Positions 6,200 through 9,305 of a stretch of 9,305 bases of DNA are shown here, in pieces (position 1 is the stretch's first letter; each line of letters begins with the position of its first letter). Origin of the DNA: Nitrolancea sp040255925 (GTDB taxonomy: Bacteria > Chloroflexota > Chloroflexia > Thermomicrobiales > Thermomicrobiaceae); assembly GCA_040255925.1 (NCBI GenBank), contig JBDZVX010000094.1, forward strand, positions 1 through 9,305, in the 5' to 3' direction. The translations under genes and the position numbers were made by a program. The notes under the pieces were generated by a model. It ran no database searches. It saw only the letters and a program-made list of their open reading frames with translations, and was not told where the DNA came from.

Positions 6200-6658
6200 A
6201 TGGCGAAAATTCACGCTGAGGCGGAGCGAACGATCGACGCGCCACCGAATACGGTGTACGCCTTTCTGGCGGATTACCGCACCAAGCGCCCGGAGATCCT
6301 GACACCGAACTTTATCGACTACAAGGTCGATCAGGGTGGTCGCGGGGCTGGAACCGTGATCAGCTACCGGCTCAATGCCGGCCGCCGCGAGCGCGCCTAC
6401 ATCATGAAGGTCGACGAGCCAAAGAAGGGCAAGACACTCCGGGAGCGGGATACCGGGTCGTCGCTGGTGACGGTCTGGACGGTCAGCCCGGCCGCGAACG
6501 GCAAGCAGTCGACCGTGCGCATCACCACGGAATGGGAAAGTAGCGGAACCGGGATCGGCGGCTTCATGGAGCGGCGGTTTGCTCCAGGCGGGCTCAGCAA
6601 GATTTACGATCAGATGCTGAGCCGGCTGGACCAGGCCGTGAGCGGCGACCAGAAATAG
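6200..6658 (+). CDS. SRPBCC (START-like, polyketide cyclase/dehydrase type) family protein
   Basis: A 152-residue protein with the helix-grip START-like fold. The opening AERTIDAPPNTVYAFLADY (8-26) is the typical first strand and helix of Polyketide_cyc2-type proteins. Beta strands follow (GAGTVISYRLN 49-59, SSLVTVWTVSP 87-97, STVRITTEWES 104-114). The long C-terminal helix (about 131-147) normally closes a hydrophobic ligand cavity. Family members bind lipids, aromatic compounds or polyketides; the ligand cannot be read here. The ATG follows GAGGAGGGG with a spacer of about 6 bases. The gene ends 15 bases from the end of the convergent alpha/beta hydrolase gene, with no evident terminator between them. 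Confidence 0.88.
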   Translation: MAKIHAEAERTIDAPPNTVYAFLADYRTKRPEILTPNFIDYKVDQGGRGAGTVISYRLNAGRRERAYIMKVDEPKKGKTLRERDTGSSLVTVWTVSPAANGKQSTVRITTEWESSGTGIGGFMERRFAPGGLSKIYDQMLSRLDQAVSGDQK

Positions 6659-6673
6659 CGGCGACGGGCACCA

Positions 6674-7498
6674 TCATCCACCCGGCGAGACCGATCGGCG
6701 GAGAAAGTCCGAGACAATCTCGACGAATTCAGCCGGGCGCTCGTGATGGATGCTGTGACCGGTGCCTGGGAATCGGTGGTAGGTACCGTCGCACAGGGCT
6801 TGACGCGCGCGTTCGGCACCGGATTCGCTGAGCGCGCCACCAGCCATTGGGTCGGCATGAAGCAACAGGGCCGGGCACGTGATCCGTCCAAGCGCGGCGA
6901 AGAGATCGATGTCACAGTCGAGCCGGTCCTGTATGGCAATGAATGGGCCATCGGCGGTGCCGCGCAGCCATTCGGTCTCGCGGCGCCAGTCCGCCTCGTC
7001 GCGATCCCAGCGCATCTCCGAGATGAGCGCGTACGTCTCCTCCGGCGTGCCGCGCTTGGCATCCAGCAACATCTCCAGCCATTCGGTCGTCCCATCGTTC
7101 TGCTCCAGCGCCGGGTCCTCCAGCACGACCGCGCGGACGCGGGCCGGGTCGTGGATGGCGACCAGCGCGGCGATCACCGCGCCGAGCGAGTGACCGATGA
7201 TCGCGACCTCCCGGACCGCGAGGCAATCGAGCAGGCCGATGGCATCGGCCACATAGTCGCTCAGCCGGTAGTCGCTTTCCGGCCAATCGCTGCCCCCATG
7301 GCCCCGCAGATCCGGGGCGATGAGATCGTACTCAGGGGCGAGCGCCATCATAGCTGGCCGCCAGATCTCCCAGCGGTCGTAGAGCCCGTGCAGGAAGAGG
7401 AGGGCCGGGCGCCCCTCACGTCGCCCCCGGACGACATGGAGCCGGACACCGTTCGCGACCACATCGCCGGATTGCAGCCCGGCCTCCATTATTGACAT
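6674..7498 (-). CDS. Alpha/beta hydrolase
   Basis: A 274-residue alpha/beta-hydrolase-fold enzyme with an intact catalytic set. Features include the oxyanion-side motif LFLHG (34-38), DLRGHGGSDWP (63-73), the nucleophile elbow GHSLGA with Ser104, a probable acid at Asp216 in LLLHADP, and His248 in GTGHSIHHERP. The cap region (about 130-200) is rich in charged residues and tryptophan. Family members include esterases, lactonases, C-C hydrolases and haloalkane dehalogenases. A serine nucleophile argues against the dehalogenases; otherwise the substrate is open. There is no signal peptide. AAGGAGGAG lies just before the ATG, inside the 15-base gap after the folC stop, so the two genes are probably co-transcribed and may be translationally coupled. 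A second in-frame ATG at codon 4 is too far from the SD. Confidence 0.92.
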   Translation of the reverse strand: MSIMEAGLQSGDVVANGVRLHVVRGRREGRPALLFLHGLYDRWEIWRPAMMALAPEYDLIAPDLRGHGGSDWPESDYRLSDYVADAIGLLDCLAVREVAIIGHSLGAVIAALVAIHDPARVRAVVLEDPALEQNDGTTEWLEMLLDAKRGTPEETYALISEMRWDRDEADWRRETEWLRGTADGPFIAIQDRLDCDIDLFAALGRITCPALLLHADPMAGGALSESGAERARQALCDGTYHRFPGTGHSIHHERPAEFVEIVSDFLRRSVSPGG

Positions 7499-7513
7499 CT
7501 CTCCTCCTTCTCC

Positions 7514-8875
7514 CTACCGGTTCAAGAGTTCCCGCTCGAACTCCGCCGGCTCGGCCAGTCCGAGCGCCTCGCGGGCTTCGGCCACGAGGTAGAGCGATCC
7601 CGCCACACCGATCAGGTCGTCGCTCTCCGCTGCAGCGAGCGCCAGATCCAGAGCAGCGTCGAGGGTCGCGGCTTCATCCACCCGTGTGGATGCCCGGACG
7701 CTTGTGGACGCCACTGCGGCGGCGATCCAAGCGGGCGGCACCGCGCGTGGATGACAGGAGGCAGTCACGATTAGACGATCGGCGATCGGAGCGAGGGTCC
7801 GGACGATCCCCTCGACGTCCTTCCCGTGTCCGGCTCCAAGGATCAGCGTCAGCCGCCGCCAACGGAAGGAGGCCCGGATCGCGGCCGCGAGCTGTTCGGC
7901 GCCTCCCACGTTATGCGCGCCATCGAGGATGATCGTTGGCCGTTCGCGGACGACCTCCATCCGGCCAGGCCAGCGAACCGCGGCCAGACCGTCCCGAATC
8001 GCTTGCTCGGGCACCGGCAGTCCACGTTGCCCGAGCATCCAGCAGGCCGCGATCGCGGTCGCAGCATTGTCGATTTGGTGCGGGCCGATCAGCGGCAGGC
8101 GTAGATCCCGGTAGTCGCCCCAGGGTCCGAGCAGGTCAAAGCCATCCGGAGTCCCGGAGACCCGCCAATCACGGCCGGCGACGAAGAACGGGCTCACGCG
8201 CCCAGCGGCAAGCCGTTCGAGGGTCATCAGCACCTCGGGCGGCTGCAACCCGCAGATCACCGGGCGGCTGGGCTTGATGATGCCTCCCTTTTCGGTCGCG
8301 ATGCTGGTCAACGTGTTCCCAAGGACGTGGGTATGATCGAAGCTCACCGGGGTGATGACGGAAACCTCCGGGAGTACGACATTGGTCGCGTCAAGCCGCC
8401 CCCCGAGGCCGACCTCAATGACGGCGACCTGCATGCCGGCACGGGCAAAGGCCAAAAAGGCGAGCACGGTCGAGAACTCAAAGGCGGTGGCCTCACCCCA
8501 ATCCGGGCGCTCAGCGGCGAGCCGCCGGTTCAAGTGCACCAATTCCCCGGTCAGCGTCGCGAAGTGTTCCTCCGGAATCGGCCGGCCATCGATTTGGATT
8601 CGCTCTCTGAACGTGTGGAGGTGTGGCGTCGTGTAGAGCCCAACCCGGAGCCCGGCAGCCTGGAGGATGGCGGCGACGCAGGCGGCCGTCGATCCCTTCC
8701 CGTTGGTTCCGGCAATATGGAGGATGGGGTACCGGCGTTCCGGGTGTTCGAGCTGAGCGAGCAGCCACTCGGTCCGTTGGAGGCCGACCGTCTCGGCATC
8801 GAAGGGATTGGCGACAAACCCACGATCGTAGCCCGCGCGCTGGAGGATGTAGGCGATCGCATCCCGGTAGTTCAT
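7514..8875 (-). CDS. folC: Bifunctional folylpolyglutamate synthase / dihydrofolate synthase
   Basis: A 453-residue Mur-ligase-family enzyme that ATP-dependently adds glutamate to folates, and in many bacteria also to dihydropteroate to make dihydrofolate. The P-loop is HIAGTNGKGST (53-63). It is followed by TTPHLHTFRERIQIDG (82-97), the family stretch FEFSTVLAFLAFA (132-144), VIEVGLGGRLDATNV (152-166), SFDHTHVLGNTLTSIATEKG (178-197) and GRMEVV (304-309). The C-terminal domain includes ILDGAHN (316-322) and ILGAGHGKD (345-353). The usual EKAGI is EKGGI here. Length and motif order are normal, and all key motifs are present. Whether it has both activities cannot be decided from motifs alone. 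The ATG is preceded by an in-frame stop 15 bases upstream and by a weak GGTGG-type SD. It leads a two-gene unit with the alpha/beta hydrolase. Confidence 0.96.
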   Translation of the reverse strand: MNYRDAIAYILQRAGYDRGFVANPFDAETVGLQRTEWLLAQLEHPERRYPILHIAGTNGKGSTAACVAAILQAAGLRVGLYTTPHLHTFRERIQIDGRPIPEEHFATLTGELVHLNRRLAAERPDWGEATAFEFSTVLAFLAFARAGMQVAVIEVGLGGRLDATNVVLPEVSVITPVSFDHTHVLGNTLTSIATEKGGIIKPSRPVICGLQPPEVLMTLERLAAGRVSPFFVAGRDWRVSGTPDGFDLLGPWGDYRDLRLPLIGPHQIDNAATAIAACWMLGQRGLPVPEQAIRDGLAAVRWPGRMEVVRERPTIILDGAHNVGGAEQLAAAIRASFRWRRLTLILGAGHGKDVEGIVRTLAPIADRLIVTASCHPRAVPPAWIAAAVASTSVRASTRVDEAATLDAALDLALAAAESDDLIGVAGSLYLVAEAREALGLAEPAEFERELLNR

Positions 8876-9007
8876 TCCACCACCAACTCACCATCCACTT
8901 CCGGTCGCCACCGGGGAACGTGCAAGCCGGCGGCGCTCCAGGAAGCCGGGCTGGATAATACTCCAACTGGGAACACGGCGCTGAATCGTTCCAAAAAGCC
9001 GGCGAGG

Positions 9008-9305
9008 TTAGTTCTTCAAGAAGGGGGGGTTGACCCGGCTATCACCAGCAGATCGGGATACCCGCCACCGGCCAAGTTCGAACTCCTCGATCGTGTAGAG
9101 GGCGTTACCCGATTCCCATTGCCAGCATTCATGATTCGCCGGGCCGGCCGACCGGTATTGCCACCGGTAGGAAAGCTTCCGTCGGTATTCCGGCGCGATC
9201 GGCGGATCCTTCGCGGCCACATGCTCGCTGGCTTCCTTCGCCGCCTCCAATGTCGTGAACACACCACGCACGCGTTCTTGGCCGGTGCCGTGATGATCTT
9301 CTCGT
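9008..9305 (-). CDS. Hypothetical small protein, 5' end outside the window
   Basis: The reading frame stays open to the right edge. Upstream of the GTG at 9271 it continues as REDHHGTGQER, and that GTG has no SD, so the true start almost certainly lies beyond 9305. The visible 98 residues contain VRGVFTTLEAAKEASEHVA just after that GTG, then YRWQYRSAG, HECWQWESG and a closing YTIEEFELGRWRVS. The layout 'charged segment, (V/I)GVF(T/S)T.EAA..A, then an acidic Y.IEEFEL strand' resembles small DUF7336-like proteins of unknown function; this is from memory. No signal peptide or membrane segment is visible. The gene lies 132 bases upstream of folC on the same strand. Confidence 0.65.
   Translation of the reverse strand, partial: REDHHGTGQERVRGVFTTLEAAKEASEHVAAKDPPIAPEYRRKLSYRWQYRSAGPANHECWQWESGNALYTIEEFELGRWRVSRSAGDSRVNPPFLKN

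Noticed and set aside
6743..7495. 250-residue plus-strand ORF opposite the alpha/beta hydrolase
   Set aside because: The opposite strand encodes a complete hydrolase with catalytic motifs; this is a GC-rich antisense shadow.
8971..9003. Inverted GGAAC/GTTCC and the run GCCGGCTTTTT (minus strand) between folC and the edge gene as promoter or terminator
   Set aside because: The arms are only 5 bp and GCCGGC before the T-run has no partner stem; a TATTAT -10-like box (8956-8961) lacks a -35 partner. Evidence too weak to call.

Overview
The window reads as a high-GC bacterial chromosome fragment, most likely Chloroflexota and possibly close to the Thermomicrobia. I base this on the look of the FolC, SRPBCC and 'SCLGCPQPG' proteins and on the mix of ATG, GTG and TTG starts with purine-rich Shine-Dalgarno (SD) sites. 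This placement comes from memory of the families, not from a search. I see no mobile element, CRISPR array, tRNA or rRNA.

Left block (1-3730, all minus strand): a sulfite-oxidase-type molybdopterin enzyme (60-1154), a CPA2/KefB-type cation:proton antiporter with a TrkA-N domain (1338-3065), and a one-domain PRC-barrel protein (3425-3730). The gaps between them are 180-360 bases and carry GC-rich hairpins, so these are probably separate transcription units. A 492-base divergent region (3731-4222) then leads to a plus-strand gene for a 229-residue protein with a cysteine-rich 'SCLGCPQPG' motif (4223-4912). That gene has a near-consensus promoter.

Middle block (4913-6199): gene-poor, with G+C falling to about 45-54% in places. 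It opens with a perfect 16-bp hairpin. The best-supported gene is a 67-residue four-cysteine protein on the minus strand (5467-5670), with an ideal SD and an extended -10 box upstream. Two weaker plus-strand ORFs (5134-5376 and 5330-5446) may be small genes or remnants.

Right block (6200-9305): an SRPBCC (START-like) protein on the plus strand converges on a minus-strand pair, folC followed 15 bases later by an alpha/beta hydrolase. At the right edge is the 3' part of a small minus-strand gene whose start lies outside the window.

The window is mainly housekeeping and stress-type metabolism: folate polyglutamylation, oxyanion redox chemistry and cation homeostasis. I found no convincing new multi-gene system. 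The parts most worth a second look are the small Cys-rich protein in the low-GC middle region, the extra cysteines of the 229-residue protein, and the recurring hairpins without U-tracts.
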